From positions 1 to 47,816 of the IMG/VR virus record IMGVR_UViG_3300042887_002926: a DNA stretch of 47,816 bases; one strand, given 5' to 3'. A model generated the notes under the pieces. It searched no databases and was not told the DNA's origin. It worked only from the letters and a program-made list of their open reading frames with translations. The number at the start of each line of letters is the position of its first letter. Positions within the stretch are counted from its first letter, which is position 1. A program made the position numbers and the translations under genes. The DNA is from a virus. Shown one piece after another: positions 1 to 9,232 of this stretch.

Positions 1-2
1 CG

Positions 3-293
3 AATTTTTCTCCGCGTAATGTAGACTTCAATGTTGTTATTGAAAAAACAAAAGTTAGACCAAAAGCCGCAATAATTATGTTCAATGAGATTTTTGATTT
101 TGTGTTCAACCGTTTGGAGATGGCTAGGGTGACTGGCTTGATACCCAACAAAAATACCGAATCGTGCAAACTGGCTGAAGGCTTTGGTTTTAAATTGGAA
201 GGCGTGATGCGCGCTGCGCTGGATGATGATGACGTGCGCATTTATAGTTTTTTGGCTGACGAATATCGCTCACACGCTTGGCACAGAGGATGA
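3..293 (+). CDS. GNAT-family N-acetyltransferase, C-terminal part (5' end outside window)
   Basis: The reading frame is open from base 3, without a stop, to the TGA at 291-293, so the beginning of the gene lies outside the window; the ATG at base 78 is internal. The visible 96 residues carry the typical end of a RimJ/RimL-like GNAT fold: VTGLIPNKN, then a conserved N/S-x-x-S-C-K-L helix start, followed by EGFGFKLEGVMRAA. In this family GFK.EG.xR is the acetyl-CoA-side strand. Such enzymes move an acetyl group from acetyl-CoA to an amine, often a protein N-terminus. The target here cannot be told. The gene lies just upstream of virion genes; similar acetyltransferases are common in aquatic phages. 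The family call is fairly firm, the substrate unknown. Confidence 0.7.
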   Translation, partial: NFSPRNVDFNVVIEKTKVRPKAAIIMFNEIFDFVFNRLEMARVTGLIPNKNTESCKLAEGFGFKLEGVMRAALDDDDVRIYSFLADEYRSHAWHRG

Positions 294-295
294 AC

Positions 296-2185
296 ATGGA
301 CGTACGCGCAATAGTAGAATTAGTCAAACAAACGCCTGAAGTTCAGCGCGCGGTAGACATAATCGACGCTCAGTTAGAGCGCATGCCGATTATGCCGGAG
401 GATCTGGACGAAATAATTGCGATGCTGGAGGCTGTCGTCCAAGACCCCAACCGCTACCCTGAAGTGCGCGCGGCGGCTGTGAAAGACGGCATAATCAGCG
501 AACAAGAAGCGCCGCAAGAATACGACCCGACATTTGTCTTGGCTGTGTTGGTGGCGCTGTATGGTTACCGTGAGCGGCTGTCGACTAAAGGATATGCCCG
601 TGGCGGGTTGAAGGTTGCTGGCAGGCAACTGGAAGCCGCAGGGCGTGGCGGCGACAGCATGCTCGCCCACATCAACCCGCGCGAAGCCGAGATGTTGCGT
701 CGCATGGGTGGCGCTGGCACCGTCAACCCGAACACAGGCTTGCGCGAATACAAGAGCGGCAAGAGCATTCTCGGCGCCATCTTGCCGATTGCATTGAACT
801 TCATCGTCCCGGGCATAGGCGGCATAGTTGGTGGCGCGCTAGGTGCTTCAGGAACTGCCGCGACAATGTTAGGCAACGCGGTGATTGGCGGCCTCAGCTC
901 GGCGGTCACTGGTGGCGACCCATTGAAAGGCGCGCTGATGAGCGGCTTGGGCAGCGGCTTGGGCGGCACTGTCGGCGGTTACGCCAGCGACGCTTTGAAA
1001 CTTGGTTTGGGCGAGACAGGGCGGTCGATTCTGGGCGGCGCGCTTGTCGGCGGGGTTTCTGGCGCATTGACTGGGCAAGGTTTCGGCCAAGGCGCTTTGC
1101 AAGGAGCGGTTGGCTCTGGTGTCGGTGAATTGGCTGGCGGCTTCAGCGGCCCTTCAGCTTTGCAACAGGGCATCAGCCAAGCCGGTAGAGCCGCTGGCCA
1201 AGCATTGACTGCAGGCTATGACCCTAAGACGGCGCTGACGGTTGGTGGCTTGTCTGGGTTGGCTTCAGGCATCCAAACAGGCATGCAGGCAAAGCCGTCT
1301 GACAGCGTTGTCGCGAATTTGAAAGCGCCGGGCGGCGGTTCAGCGGGTCAACTGACTTCATTGCAGCGCGACTTGACTGGCCGGTTTTATGACGCTCAAC
1401 CCGGTTCGCAACCATCGTTGACAGGGGCTACAAACCTGAGCAAGTTTGGCTCAACGTCTGATTACAGCGCGCTCACCCGACCCGGCGGCTTGAAAGTCAA
1501 CGCAGGTGATTTAGACGAACTTTTAGCTCCCACAGGCACAGACGCTGCATTTGCTGGCGTAGGCAAATTGCGCGGCTTACAACCTGCTTCGACTGGCACA
1601 GAAAGCGCAATTCCGAGCGGTACAGAAAGCGGATTGCCGGGGTTGAACCTGAAAACAGCCGGTACGTTGGCTTTGTTGAGCAGCTTGAGCGCCGGTCGGC
1701 CGCCCGAAGTCAACGCAGCCATCGAAAAGATGTCGCCAGAACAGCAAGAATATTTCAACCGTCCGAGCTTGAAGTGGGACTGGAACAAATTGCAATCTGA
1801 CGCCAATGCGCAACGGATGTCGTTGAGCCAATACATGTCGACTTATTGGCCACAAATTTCTTCCGGCACATACAACTTGCCGACCAACATGGCTATGGGC
1901 GGCGCGTACGCTATGGGCGGCGGCCCGTTGGGGGCTGTTGCAAGACTGGTGCGCGGCGGCGGCTCAGGCCGCGACGACACAATCAACGCTCGGTTGTCTG
2001 ACGGCGAATACGTCATGGATGCAGAAACCGTCGCGATGCTGGGTGACGGCTCGACAGACGAAGGTGCACGCCGACTCGACAGCATGCGTTCTCAACTGCG
2101 CAAACACAAAGGGAAAACATTGGCACGCGGCAAGTTCAGTCCCAACGCCAAGAGCCCGCTCGCATACATGAAAGGAGCCGCGTAA
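296..2185 (+). CDS. Large glycine-rich virion protein (candidate internal/ejection protein)
   Basis: About 629 residues. I chose the ATG at 296 because AGAGGA at 285-290 sits 5 bases before it; a TTG at 278 and an ATG at 290 are also in frame. The N-terminal 75 residues are acidic and helical, followed by GYARGG. A long Gly/Ala segment (bases about 770-1290) contains strongly hydrophobic stretches of the kind that can insert in membranes, for example around AILPIALNFIVPG. The C-terminus has RDDTINARLSDGEYVMD and ends basic (KGKTLARGKF). I associate this ending with structural proteins of uncultured aquatic phages. The gene is first in a run of four large genes with overlapping or near-touching ends. 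An injected, membrane-active role is inferred from the context and composition only. Confidence 0.6.
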   Translation: MDVRAIVELVKQTPEVQRAVDIIDAQLERMPIMPEDLDEIIAMLEAVVQDPNRYPEVRAAAVKDGIISEQEAPQEYDPTFVLAVLVALYGYRERLSTKGYARGGLKVAGRQLEAAGRGGDSMLAHINPREAEMLRRMGGAGTVNPNTGLREYKSGKSILGAILPIALNFIVPGIGGIVGGALGASGTAATMLGNAVIGGLSSAVTGGDPLKGALMSGLGSGLGGTVGGYASDALKLGLGETGRSILGGALVGGVSGALTGQGFGQGALQGAVGSGVGELAGGFSGPSALQQGISQAGRAAGQALTAGYDPKTALTVGGLSGLASGIQTGMQAKPSDSVVANLKAPGGGSAGQLTSLQRDLTGRFYDAQPGSQPSLTGATNLSKFGSTSDYSALTRPGGLKVNAGDLDELLAPTGTDAAFAGVGKLRGLQPASTGTESAIPSGTESGLPGLNLKTAGTLALLSSLSAGRPPEVNAAIEKMSPEQQEYFNRPSLKWDWNKLQSDANAQRMSLSQYMSTYWPQISSGTYNLPTNMAMGGAYAMGGGPLGAVARLVRGGGSGRDDTINARLSDGEYVMDAETVAMLGDGSTDEGARRLDSMRSQLRKHKGKTLARGKFSPNAKSPLAYMKGAA

Positions 2186-3426
2186 TGGCTAGCTTGTTCC
2201 AAGGTGACCCACAAAAGGCCACCAGCTATACAACGTCCACCAGCGAGACGCCCAAGTGGATGCAAGACGCAATCTACAACCAAATTCAGGTTGCTCAGAA
2301 CATCGCGAATCGTCCTTTCATGGAATACGACTTGCCGCGTGTCGCGGAGTTGTCGCCGCTGCAACAACAAGCTTACAAAAATGTTGTCGGCAATCAAGGC
2401 TTTTACCAACAAGACCTCGACAAAGCTCAAGCCGGGATGTATGGCTTTTCTGAAAAAGGCACTGCGGACCAATTAGGCCAACAACAAGGTCGGTACTTGT
2501 ATGACCCGAGCAAAGTTCAAGGAATGCTCGGTCAAGGTGTCGGTTATTTCGACAAAGCAGGCACTACAACGGGCGAAGCGTTGGCAGAGCGCGCATTGAA
2601 AGCTGCTGATCCCTATTTGCAAGCTGCGGCTCAAACGTCAGCTCAAAATGTCGGCCAATACATGTCGCCTTATCAAACAGGCGTCTTGGACGTGATCGCC
2701 AAACAAGGCGCGAGAAATTTGCGAGAGAATTTATTGCCGCAAGTGAGCGATGCGTTTGTCCGTGCAGGCCAATTTGGTTCTTCCCGCATGGGCGAAATGG
2801 GTTCACGCGCATTACGCGACACTCAAGAAGCGATTCTAGCTCAACAAGCGCAAGCCGCGCAACAAGGTTATGGACAAGCGCTGGCGGCTTCGCAAGCTGA
2901 TTTGGCGCGCCAAGCTCAGTTGGCAGGAACAGTGGGTTCAATCAGCGGCGCGGATTTGTCGCGCATCCTGCAAGGCGGCGCTCAATATGGCAGCATAGGG
3001 CAAGCCTACACAGGGGCAGCGCAAGCGCAACAACAGCTCGGTCTCGGGGCAGCGCAAGCAGAACAACAAGCGCGCGCGGCTGACTACCAACGACAAATGA
3101 CAGCGCTCAGTCAATTCGCGCAAATGCAACAGCAAGAACAAGCAATGCGCGCGGCTGACGTGGCCGCGTTGGAAACGGCAGGCATGGCTCAACAAGGCCA
3201 GCGTCAACGCGAACTCGACATGGCCTATCAACAAGAACGAGAAAAATTCTTGTACCCACAGCAACAAATGGATTGGCTCAGCACACAAATTCGCGGCATG
3301 GCGCCAATCACACCGCAAACCGTCACGCAAGCAGGACAAACGGTTGGTGCGACGTATTCGCCTTCGCCGCTGTCGCAGTTGGCGTCTGGTGTGTTCACTT
3401 ACAAAGGTTTGCAAGGTCTCGGCTAA
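2185..3426 (+). CDS. Gln/Ala-rich virion protein
   Basis: 413 residues; ATG shares one base with the preceding TAA stop and is preceded by AAAGGAG. After an N-terminal region with TSTSETPKWMQ and LSPLQQQAY, most of the chain is helical and exceptionally rich in Gln and Ala (runs such as QQAQAAQQGYGQAL), predicted to form long coiled coils. The C-terminal part has QQMDWLSTQIRGM, a segment I recognise from structural proteins next to large ejection proteins in podovirus-like genomes. No enzyme motif is visible. Its place between two other very large virion candidates suggests part of the internal core or tail machinery. Function is inferred from composition and position. Confidence 0.6.
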   Translation: MASLFQGDPQKATSYTTSTSETPKWMQDAIYNQIQVAQNIANRPFMEYDLPRVAELSPLQQQAYKNVVGNQGFYQQDLDKAQAGMYGFSEKGTADQLGQQQGRYLYDPSKVQGMLGQGVGYFDKAGTTTGEALAERALKAADPYLQAAAQTSAQNVGQYMSPYQTGVLDVIAKQGARNLRENLLPQVSDAFVRAGQFGSSRMGEMGSRALRDTQEAILAQQAQAAQQGYGQALAASQADLARQAQLAGTVGSISGADLSRILQGGAQYGSIGQAYTGAAQAQQQLGLGAAQAEQQARAADYQRQMTALSQFAQMQQQEQAMRAADVAALETAGMAQQGQRQRELDMAYQQEREKFLYPQQQMDWLSTQIRGMAPITPQTVTQAGQTVGATYSPSPLSQLASGVFTYKGLQGLG

Positions 3427-3435
3427 GGAACTATC

Positions 3436-6024
3436 ATGGGATACGAACTCAACAAATTGATGAGTCTCTATGGCGTTTCGACGCCGGGTATGGCTCCTTA
3501 TGGCGGCGGCGCAAACGACCCTGCTGCGATGCAAAGGTACAATCAGTATCGCACAGACTATATGAATCGTGTTGCGTCAACTCCCATGTATGGTGAGCAA
3601 CAATACCTCACGGGGTTGGCTGGAGAGCGTGTCGCGCCGACTTACGCATCACCAATAACGCCGCCGGTCAACATCACATTGGCTGGACCTGACAATTCCG
3701 CGATCATGGGGCCGCCAGCACCCAAGATAACTACGCCCACAATCACAACAGGAACAAAACCCGGCACAACGACAGGCGCAACTGCTGCAGGTGGTGGCAC
3801 AACAACCACGCCTGTTAACGTTACGCCTCCACCTTACATTGGCGGCGGTATTGGTATGACAACGTCGCCAGCCGACCAAGGAAGTGCCACCACATACATT
3901 GGTGGAGGCCTTGGAACAGACTTGCTAAACAAAACAAGAGAACTCCAGTCGGGCGACAATCCAAAAACCCGCGCCGATTTGGTTGAATTTTATCTAACTC
4001 ACCTTGGGCGTCTTCCCGAAGAAGCTGGACTTAATTATTGGACGAACAAGTTCGGCGAAGAAATTGACCGAGCGGAAATGAAAGAGTTGGAGTCTGCAGC
4101 GCAAAAAGAGCTTGGTCAGCAAGCCGACTTGAAGAATTTGTATAGCAAATATTTGCAGCGCGAACCAGACCTTGCTGGGCAAGAATATTGGATGGGGCAA
4201 ATTGGCGCGGCAGGCGGCGTAACGCCAGAAGTTGAACGCCTATTCCAACAAGGCGCGAGACAAGAAGTTGATATGGGCAACGCTGGTTTCCGACCCGGCA
4301 TGTATGACGTTGGTCAAATGGGCAGCCGCATCACGCCAACAGAGTCAACTCAACTTTACGCAGCAGCGCCATTCGTTTTTGGGCAAGACAGCACCGCAGC
4401 CGCGAACAATCGCGCGCGCCAAGACCTTTATGATTTGTATGCACAAAACTTAGGTCGTGCGCCCGACCCAGAAGGGTTCAATTATTGGATCCGACAAATT
4501 GGCGACGACAACGTCATTTCTGCACAAGAAGCCAACCAATTTTTGGCCGAAGCGCAACGCAAAGGCGAAACTGTGACCCCGATGGCGCATGGCGGCATGC
4601 ACAACTTAGCTCAAAAATACAATGTTGGCGGCCCTGTTCGTAAATTCCGTATTGGCGGCGATCAAGGCGAGCTGGATGAAAGCAAGGTCACAGCCGCACG
4701 GCGCGCCCGAGGCATGTTGGATGACGAAGGATTTGAAGCTTACTTACGCAACCAAGAATTCATCGGCAACCCTGCGGGTGAAATGCGCGCAGCAGCGAGC
4801 GGTTCTGTGACCAGAGCGGTACCAAGCACAGAAGGCGCTGTTGAGTCGGTTTCTCCTGCTGCGCAACCTGTGAAGTTGCCGCCTGCAACAACAACGCCAG
4901 TTTCTCCTGCCGCAACAGACCTGATGGCCATGTTGGCTAATTATGGTGACGACGTTTATGCGCCAGAGCTGAAGACTGCAAGACAGAAAGTCTCTGCAGA
5001 GAATGAGAAGTTTGCTCAGATGATTGAAACAGCGATGAAAAGTGAGAGCGCTGTTCCAGACAAGACTGAGCTGTATTTCCGGCTAGCTAAAGCATTTGGC
5101 TCACCAACGAAGACCGGCGCATTGACAGAGAATTTGAGTCTGGTCGGTGGTGAGGCGGCCGAATATGCAAAAGACGTCAGAGCTGGTCAACGCGCTGACA
5201 AACAACTGCGCACGCAGCTCGGCTTAGAGGCTCAAAAACTCCGTGCACAAGGTGCTCGCGAAGACCTCACGACGCTGCGCACGTTGGCTGGTGAGGAAAT
5301 GAAAGACAGGCGCGCCATCTTAACAGAATACATCAAGAGTGGCCGCCCACAGTCTGAAGCAGGCAAGGCGGCAATCGACGCAGGCTTGAAGCAGGGCACG
5401 ACAGAGTTCACAAAGTTTGTTGAGAAGTACATCGACGACAAAGTCCGCACCGGCAACATGCTGAAAGAAGCCATGGTCGCGATTGCCGCTGGGCAACTCC
5501 AGCTCGGCAAGAAGCGAGTCGATATTGCAGAAAAAACCGAAAAGCGCGCAGAGGAAGCCGCTGGCAAACTCACGCCCGGAGAAGTCAGGCTCAAAGCGGA
5601 AGCCGAAACAACACTCGGCGGCATCGACGACGCGATGTCTTCGCTCAAACGTGCCTATTCGCTCAACCCCAACACATTCGACGGCACGCTCGTTGCGCTG
5701 GCTCAACGCAAGATCCTCGAACAAACGGATCCAAAAGATCCGCGAGTTTTGGCGACGCGCGAACAACAAAACTTGCTCAGCAAAGGTGCAATCGACAAGC
5801 TGCGCGCGTCGTTCGGCGGCAACCCAACAGAAGGCGAACGCGCCGCGTTGTTGGCGTTGGAAGGCATCGATTCCAAGAGCAAGGAAGAGCGCGCGCAGAT
5901 CATGAAGAACACCTACAAGTTGCTGCAAGCTCGTCGTCAACGCGAGCAAAAGCGGCTTGATGACATCACGCGAGGGTTGTACCGCGAAACAACACCAACA
6001 CCAGCCGCAGGAGACCTTGAATAA
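3436..6024 (+). CDS. Large virion protein with three DUF4214 repeats
   Basis: 862 residues, start set by AAGGA before the ATG. A Pro/Thr/Gly-rich linker (residues about 70-160) includes two YIGGG(I/L)G motifs. Three DUF4214 units follow at roughly residues 178-225, 230-280 and 328-378, each with the signature L-x-x-x-Y-x-x-x-L-x-R-x-P-(E/D)-x-x-G-x-x-Y-W. DUF4214 is known from bacterial surface and exported proteins as well as phage structural proteins. After MAHGGMHNLA and VGGPVRKF motifs, the C-terminal 400 residues are charged and helical (coiled coil). It overlaps the next gene by one base (TAATG). I infer an internal or ejected virion component. No catalytic motif is evident. Confidence 0.65.
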   Translation: MGYELNKLMSLYGVSTPGMAPYGGGANDPAAMQRYNQYRTDYMNRVASTPMYGEQQYLTGLAGERVAPTYASPITPPVNITLAGPDNSAIMGPPAPKITTPTITTGTKPGTTTGATAAGGGTTTTPVNVTPPPYIGGGIGMTTSPADQGSATTYIGGGLGTDLLNKTRELQSGDNPKTRADLVEFYLTHLGRLPEEAGLNYWTNKFGEEIDRAEMKELESAAQKELGQQADLKNLYSKYLQREPDLAGQEYWMGQIGAAGGVTPEVERLFQQGARQEVDMGNAGFRPGMYDVGQMGSRITPTESTQLYAAAPFVFGQDSTAAANNRARQDLYDLYAQNLGRAPDPEGFNYWIRQIGDDNVISAQEANQFLAEAQRKGETVTPMAHGGMHNLAQKYNVGGPVRKFRIGGDQGELDESKVTAARRARGMLDDEGFEAYLRNQEFIGNPAGEMRAAASGSVTRAVPSTEGAVESVSPAAQPVKLPPATTTPVSPAATDLMAMLANYGDDVYAPELKTARQKVSAENEKFAQMIETAMKSESAVPDKTELYFRLAKAFGSPTKTGALTENLSLVGGEAAEYAKDVRAGQRADKQLRTQLGLEAQKLRAQGAREDLTTLRTLAGEEMKDRRAILTEYIKSGRPQSEAGKAAIDAGLKQGTTEFTKFVEKYIDDKVRTGNMLKEAMVAIAAGQLQLGKKRVDIAEKTEKRAEEAAGKLTPGEVRLKAEAETTLGGIDDAMSSLKRAYSLNPNTFDGTLVALAQRKILEQTDPKDPRVLATREQQNLLSKGAIDKLRASFGGNPTEGERAALLALEGIDSKSKEERAQIMKNTYKLLQARRQREQKRLDDITRGLYRETTPTPAAGDLE

Positions 6025-8072
6025 TGGCGACCAAACCTGTGAATCAATTGGTGGGCGGCACTCGCGCTGCCGTCGGGCAAGGCCTCATGATGGGCTGGGG
6101 CGACGAAGCCGAAGCTTGGTTGCGTTCCAAGCTCGGCGAAGGCGACTACAAAGACCTTGTCAACAAGATACGCCAAGAGTATGGCACGTATTCTGAACAA
6201 TACCCGGTGTCGTCGGCGCTCGCAGAGTTCGGCGGCGGCGCGTTGCCGGGGTTGGCGGCGATGATGGTGCCGGGTGGACAACCTGCAGGAGCCGCGCAAC
6301 TGACCACAGCAGGTGGCTCAGCGCTGGCCCGGCTGGCCGCGCGACCTGTCGCGAAAGGTGTCGCCGCAGGCACCACCACAGGAGCCATCTCTGGCGCTGG
6401 TTCAGCCGTGGAAGGTAGTCGAGGTTCAGGCGCTGTCACCGGCGGCGTGACCGGCGCAACAATCGGTGCAGCCACACCAGTCGTCATGCGTACCGCAGGC
6501 GGCGTCAAGAACTGGTTGATGGACAGGCTGTTCCCGTCTGAAGCGAAAACATTTGAGCGCGCGTCGCAAAGGATGACGGAAGCCATGGGCGAAGCAGGCA
6601 TGACGCCAGCCGACATTTCCAAGCGCATGGCAGAAAACCGTGCGTTGGGTGTTCCAGCAACCGTCGCCAACACAGAAGCCGCGTTGGCCGATTTAGCCGA
6701 GACGGTCGCACAACGCACCGGCAAAGGCACCCGCAGGATCGAAAAGAAAATCAGCCAACAACAAGCCGGTACCAAAGAGCGCGTCTATCAGCAAGTTCGC
6801 AAAGGGTTGAAGCCAGACGATTATTACAGCGAAGAAGAACGCTTGATCAGTGACTTGCGCAGTAAATCGGCGCCAGCTTACAAACAAGCTTACGCTGTCG
6901 GCGAAGTTGACGACCCGCAAATCATGGACATGTTGGCATTGCCGCAGTTCCGTGGTGTTTGGGCGACAGCCCGGTCGATTGCAGAAGCTGACGCCGCAGC
7001 CGCCAAGGTCAACGCGATGCGCAGCGGCGAAGCATTCGACCCCAGCGAGTTCAAGTTGCGCGACATCTATGAAGTCATCCGCGACCCAAAAACAGGCAAC
7101 CCAATCGACGTGAAAATCACCGGCACTGTGCCGGACGTGCGCACGCTGGATTACATGAAGCGCGCTCTAGACGCTCAAATCAGCGCCGGGTACCGCTCTG
7201 ACAACGCCGCGACGTTGGCCAGCGCGAATGCCTACAAAGACTTGCGCAATGCGTTGCGTGACCGCACCAAAGAGGTCGTGCCTGAATACAACGCGGCATT
7301 GCAAACTTACAAAGGCGACAAAGAAATTTTAGATTCGCTCAGGGCTGGTTACAACGACTTCGGCAAGATGGACCACGAAGAAGTCATCAGGCTCGTCGCC
7401 AACATGTCGCCCGCCGAGAAAGAAGCGTTCCGCACCGGGGTGGTGCGCGACATTTACGGCAAGTTGTTCACCACCAGCCGCAACATCAACGCCGGTGCAA
7501 TCCTCAACGCGCCAGAGATGCAAGCCAAGCTGCAGCCGCTGTTCGACAGCCCAGCGCACTTCAGGCTGTTCCAAGCCGCCACAGAACGCGAAGCGCAACT
7601 GTTCAACCAAGCTAATCAAATCCTCAAAGGTTCGCAAACCGGCAAGCGCACCGCCATGCGGGAAAAGTTCGAAGACACAGGCGAAGGGTTCTCGCAAGCC
7701 GCTGCACAAGCATTGACAGGCGGCTGGAAATCTTCTCTGACTGGGATGGCTTCACGCGCACTTTACAAGACCACCATGACAGAGGATATGGCCGACAAAC
7801 TGGCCACCATGCTCATGTCCACCGACCCGAAAGAAGTTGCAGCTGTAGTCAAAATCCTGGAAGACTATGCCGAGCGCGCCGCGCCCAAAGCCGCAGCAGC
7901 CACCAGAAGGGAAATCGGCACGACAACAGGCTTGTCGGTCAGCGCGCTGCCAGCGCCGAGCTCCGGCGAGAAGTTCGGCAACATAGAAGAGGAAACGCGC
8001 ACGGAAATGCCCGCAGGCCCAGACATTGAAATGGACATAGAGTCCGAAAGCTCTCCCCGGCAGCAACGCTGA
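6024..8072 (+). CDS. Large virion protein with hydrophobic Gly/Ala segment (candidate ejection protein)
   Basis: 682 residues, ATG overlapping the previous TAA, with AGGAG nine bases upstream. Residues about 60-160 are dense in Gly, Ala and Val (ALPGLAAMMVPGG, AGTTTGAISGAG) and look like glycine-zipper membrane-inserting segments. The remaining 500 residues are long charged helices with repeated RK/E patches, e.g. KKISQQQAGTKERVYQQVRKG, and the tail is acidic. This order (membrane-active front, helical body) is familiar in podoviral internal core proteins, but I see no lytic transglycosylase motif. It is the last gene before the terminator at 8098-8122, so it would be the final cistron of the late transcript. 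Role inferred. Confidence 0.6.
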   Translation: MATKPVNQLVGGTRAAVGQGLMMGWGDEAEAWLRSKLGEGDYKDLVNKIRQEYGTYSEQYPVSSALAEFGGGALPGLAAMMVPGGQPAGAAQLTTAGGSALARLAARPVAKGVAAGTTTGAISGAGSAVEGSRGSGAVTGGVTGATIGAATPVVMRTAGGVKNWLMDRLFPSEAKTFERASQRMTEAMGEAGMTPADISKRMAENRALGVPATVANTEAALADLAETVAQRTGKGTRRIEKKISQQQAGTKERVYQQVRKGLKPDDYYSEEERLISDLRSKSAPAYKQAYAVGEVDDPQIMDMLALPQFRGVWATARSIAEADAAAAKVNAMRSGEAFDPSEFKLRDIYEVIRDPKTGNPIDVKITGTVPDVRTLDYMKRALDAQISAGYRSDNAATLASANAYKDLRNALRDRTKEVVPEYNAALQTYKGDKEILDSLRAGYNDFGKMDHEEVIRLVANMSPAEKEAFRTGVVRDIYGKLFTTSRNINAGAILNAPEMQAKLQPLFDSPAHFRLFQAATEREAQLFNQANQILKGSQTGKRTAMREKFEDTGEGFSQAAAQALTGGWKSSLTGMASRALYKTTMTEDMADKLATMLMSTDPKEVAAVVKILEDYAERAAPKAAAATRREIGTTTGLSVSALPAPSSGEKFGNIEEETRTEMPAGPDIEMDIESESSPRQQR

Positions 8073-8081
8073 AACAGCGAC

Positions 8082-8294
8082 TCAGCAGCTGTCTTCGCCC
8101 CGCTCCGTGCGGGGTGTTTTTTCTTCACACATGACGTAGTTGCGCATGTCGAGAATTATTTCGATGTGTTCAGCGGCTGTGTGTTGCCCTGCGGCGCGCG
8201 CTGTTTCGATGGCCGCGAGCAGCTCTTCTTGAGTGCGGCCCCAGTGCAAACCGGGGCCGAGCAGTTGGCGTATGTACGCCCATGTTTCACACAA
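8082..8294 (-). CDS. Small hypothetical protein, last gene of the early operon
   Basis: 70 residues from a TTG start at 8294; a GAGGAA lies about 6-7 bases before it. The sequence is soluble and helical (TQEELLAAIETARAAG, AAEHIEIILDM) with a small acidic/basic tail. I do not recognise the family. It begins 10 bases after the stop of the upstream gene and converges on the late operon, its last codons lying on top of the plus-strand terminator. The TTG start makes the exact N-terminus uncertain. Confidence 0.5.
   Translation of the reverse strand: MCETWAYIRQLLGPGLHWGRTQEELLAAIETARAAGQHTAAEHIEIILDMRNYVMCEEKTPRTERGEDSC
8098..8122 (+). terminator. Rho-independent terminator ending the late plus-strand unit
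   Basis: A perfect 6-bp stem CCCCGC/GCGGGG (8098-8103 with 8109-8114) with a 5-base loop is followed by TGTTTTTT. It starts 26 bases after the stop of the last plus-strand virion gene. The same bases code for the C-terminus of the converging minus-strand gene. On the minus strand no T-run follows the stem, so it should act in one direction only. Confidence 0.85.
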
Positions 8295-8304
8295 CCAGAA
8301 TTCC

Positions 8305-8703
8305 TCATTGCAATGCGCTCTCGTCGATTTCTAGCATCTTCCGTAAGCGCTTGATTCTTTGTACTTCGAATTTTACCATATTGTCGTAGTATTCTCGCAG
8401 CCGCTGACACTCCAACAGATTGCGGCGTGCATCTTCCAGCTCTCTGTGACCGAGTTTCTCTGGGCTCGGTTTTTTGAAAAGCTCTACAATCCAATCATAC
8501 CAGTGTTCTTCAATTGCTGGGTGGGTGATTATCTGATATTCTTCAGAAGCGCTGACAGTTCTGATACGCCGCCATTGCACAAAAGCAGATTTTGAGCTTT
8601 TCTGTATCGGTCTTGTACTGAGTGATTGATGAACTTGGTCATTAGTATGGTATGCGAACGGCGCAGGGGTTCGCGTTTCAATGCTTGTTCTGGCGTTAGA
8701 CAT
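8305..8703 (-). CDS. Hypothetical helical protein, long overlap with upstream gene
   Basis: 132 residues from the ATG at 8703, which is preceded by TTGGAG five bases upstream. The first 58 residues overlap, in another frame of the same strand, the end of the preceding gene (8529-8703) and are Ser/Thr-rich and low in complexity. The rest has a convincing protein character: acidic/aromatic (EEHWYDWIVELFKKP) followed by a basic coiled coil (RLREYYDNMVKFEVQRIKRL). A GTG at 8580 would reduce the overlap to 52 bases but has no good ribosome site. I do not recognise the family. The C-terminal half is real with fair confidence; the start is open. Confidence 0.55.
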   Translation of the reverse strand: MSNARTSIETRTPAPFAYHTNDQVHQSLSTRPIQKSSKSAFVQWRRIRTVSASEEYQIITHPAIEEHWYDWIVELFKKPSPEKLGHRELEDARRNLLECQRLREYYDNMVKFEVQRIKRLRKMLEIDESALQ

Positions 8704-9182
8704 GTGAACTCCAAATGCGGGAAATTGTTAATGATGGTTTGAGATTGTTGATTGAGCAAGCCTATAACCAGCACTCCTGTGCGCGCGGTGCGCGGCGCAG
8801 AAATTGGTTGTGGGTCGTGTTTGGGGTGCTGTTTGGCTTCTTCCTTGCGCAGCTCCAGCCGTTCAGCGACTTTGTCGGCCAACGCCTCAAGGAGCTGGTC
8901 TAGGATGGTGCGAAACAGGTCGGGTGCAGCTTCGGTTGGGGGCGGCGAGACAGGCGGCTCTGGTGGCTTAATTTTGGCTTCAGCGCGAGCACGATCTATA
9001 TCAACCGCATATTTGTAAAGCGACGAAAAATTAGGTTTGCGCCGCCGCTCGGCAGGCAATGCGCTTTGCGCGGCAACGTACAATTCTTCCTTGCGCAGGA
9101 ACGGTCTTTCGCGCAACAACGCGACCATCTGTCTATAGACAGCTTCGCGCTCTTGTTCGTCCCAACGTATTTTGGTGGCCAT
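8529..9182 (-). CDS. Hypothetical protein with Pro-rich linker
   Basis: 217 residues, ATG preceded by the shared early motif CTTAGAAAGGT. The N-terminal third is a small basic helical domain (MATKIRWDEQEREAVY) that could bind nucleic acid. A linker rich in Pro follows (PPEPPVSPPPTEAAPD), then a charged helix and a compact C-terminal domain with RTGVLVIGLL and SHTILMTKFINHS, which has the alternating pattern of an alpha/beta fold. I do not recognise a named family. The gene sits just downstream of a minus-strand terminator, so it and the two small genes after it may need either read-through or an internal promoter. Confidence 0.6.
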   Translation of the reverse strand: MATKIRWDEQEREAVYRQMVALLRERPFLRKEELYVAAQSALPAERRRKPNFSSLYKYAVDIDRARAEAKIKPPEPPVSPPPTEAAPDLFRTILDQLLEALADKVAERLELRKEEAKQHPKHDPQPISAPRTARTGVLVIGLLNQQSQTIINNFPHLEFTCLTPEQALKREPLRRSHTILMTKFINHSVQDRYRKAQNLLLCNGGVSELSALLKNIR

Positions 9183-9201
9183 CTTTCACCTTTCTAAGTT
9201 C

Positions 9202-9226
9202 AAAAAACCGGGGCGCGCGGCCCCGG
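9202..9226 (-). terminator. Rho-independent terminator on the minus strand
   Basis: Read on the minus strand, CCGGGG (9226-9221) pairs with CCCCGG (9213-9208) around a GC-rich 7-base loop and is followed at once by TTTTTT (9207-9202). It begins 6 bases after the stop codon of the possible ssDNA-binding protein gene at 9233. It would end most transcripts of the replication operon and lower expression of the three genes beyond. Confidence 0.8.
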
Positions 9227-9232
9227 CAACAA

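Noticed and set aside
278-292. TTG at 278 or ATG at 290 as the start of the first virion gene
   Set aside because: Neither has a spaced ribosome site; AGAGGA stands at the right distance from the ATG at 296.
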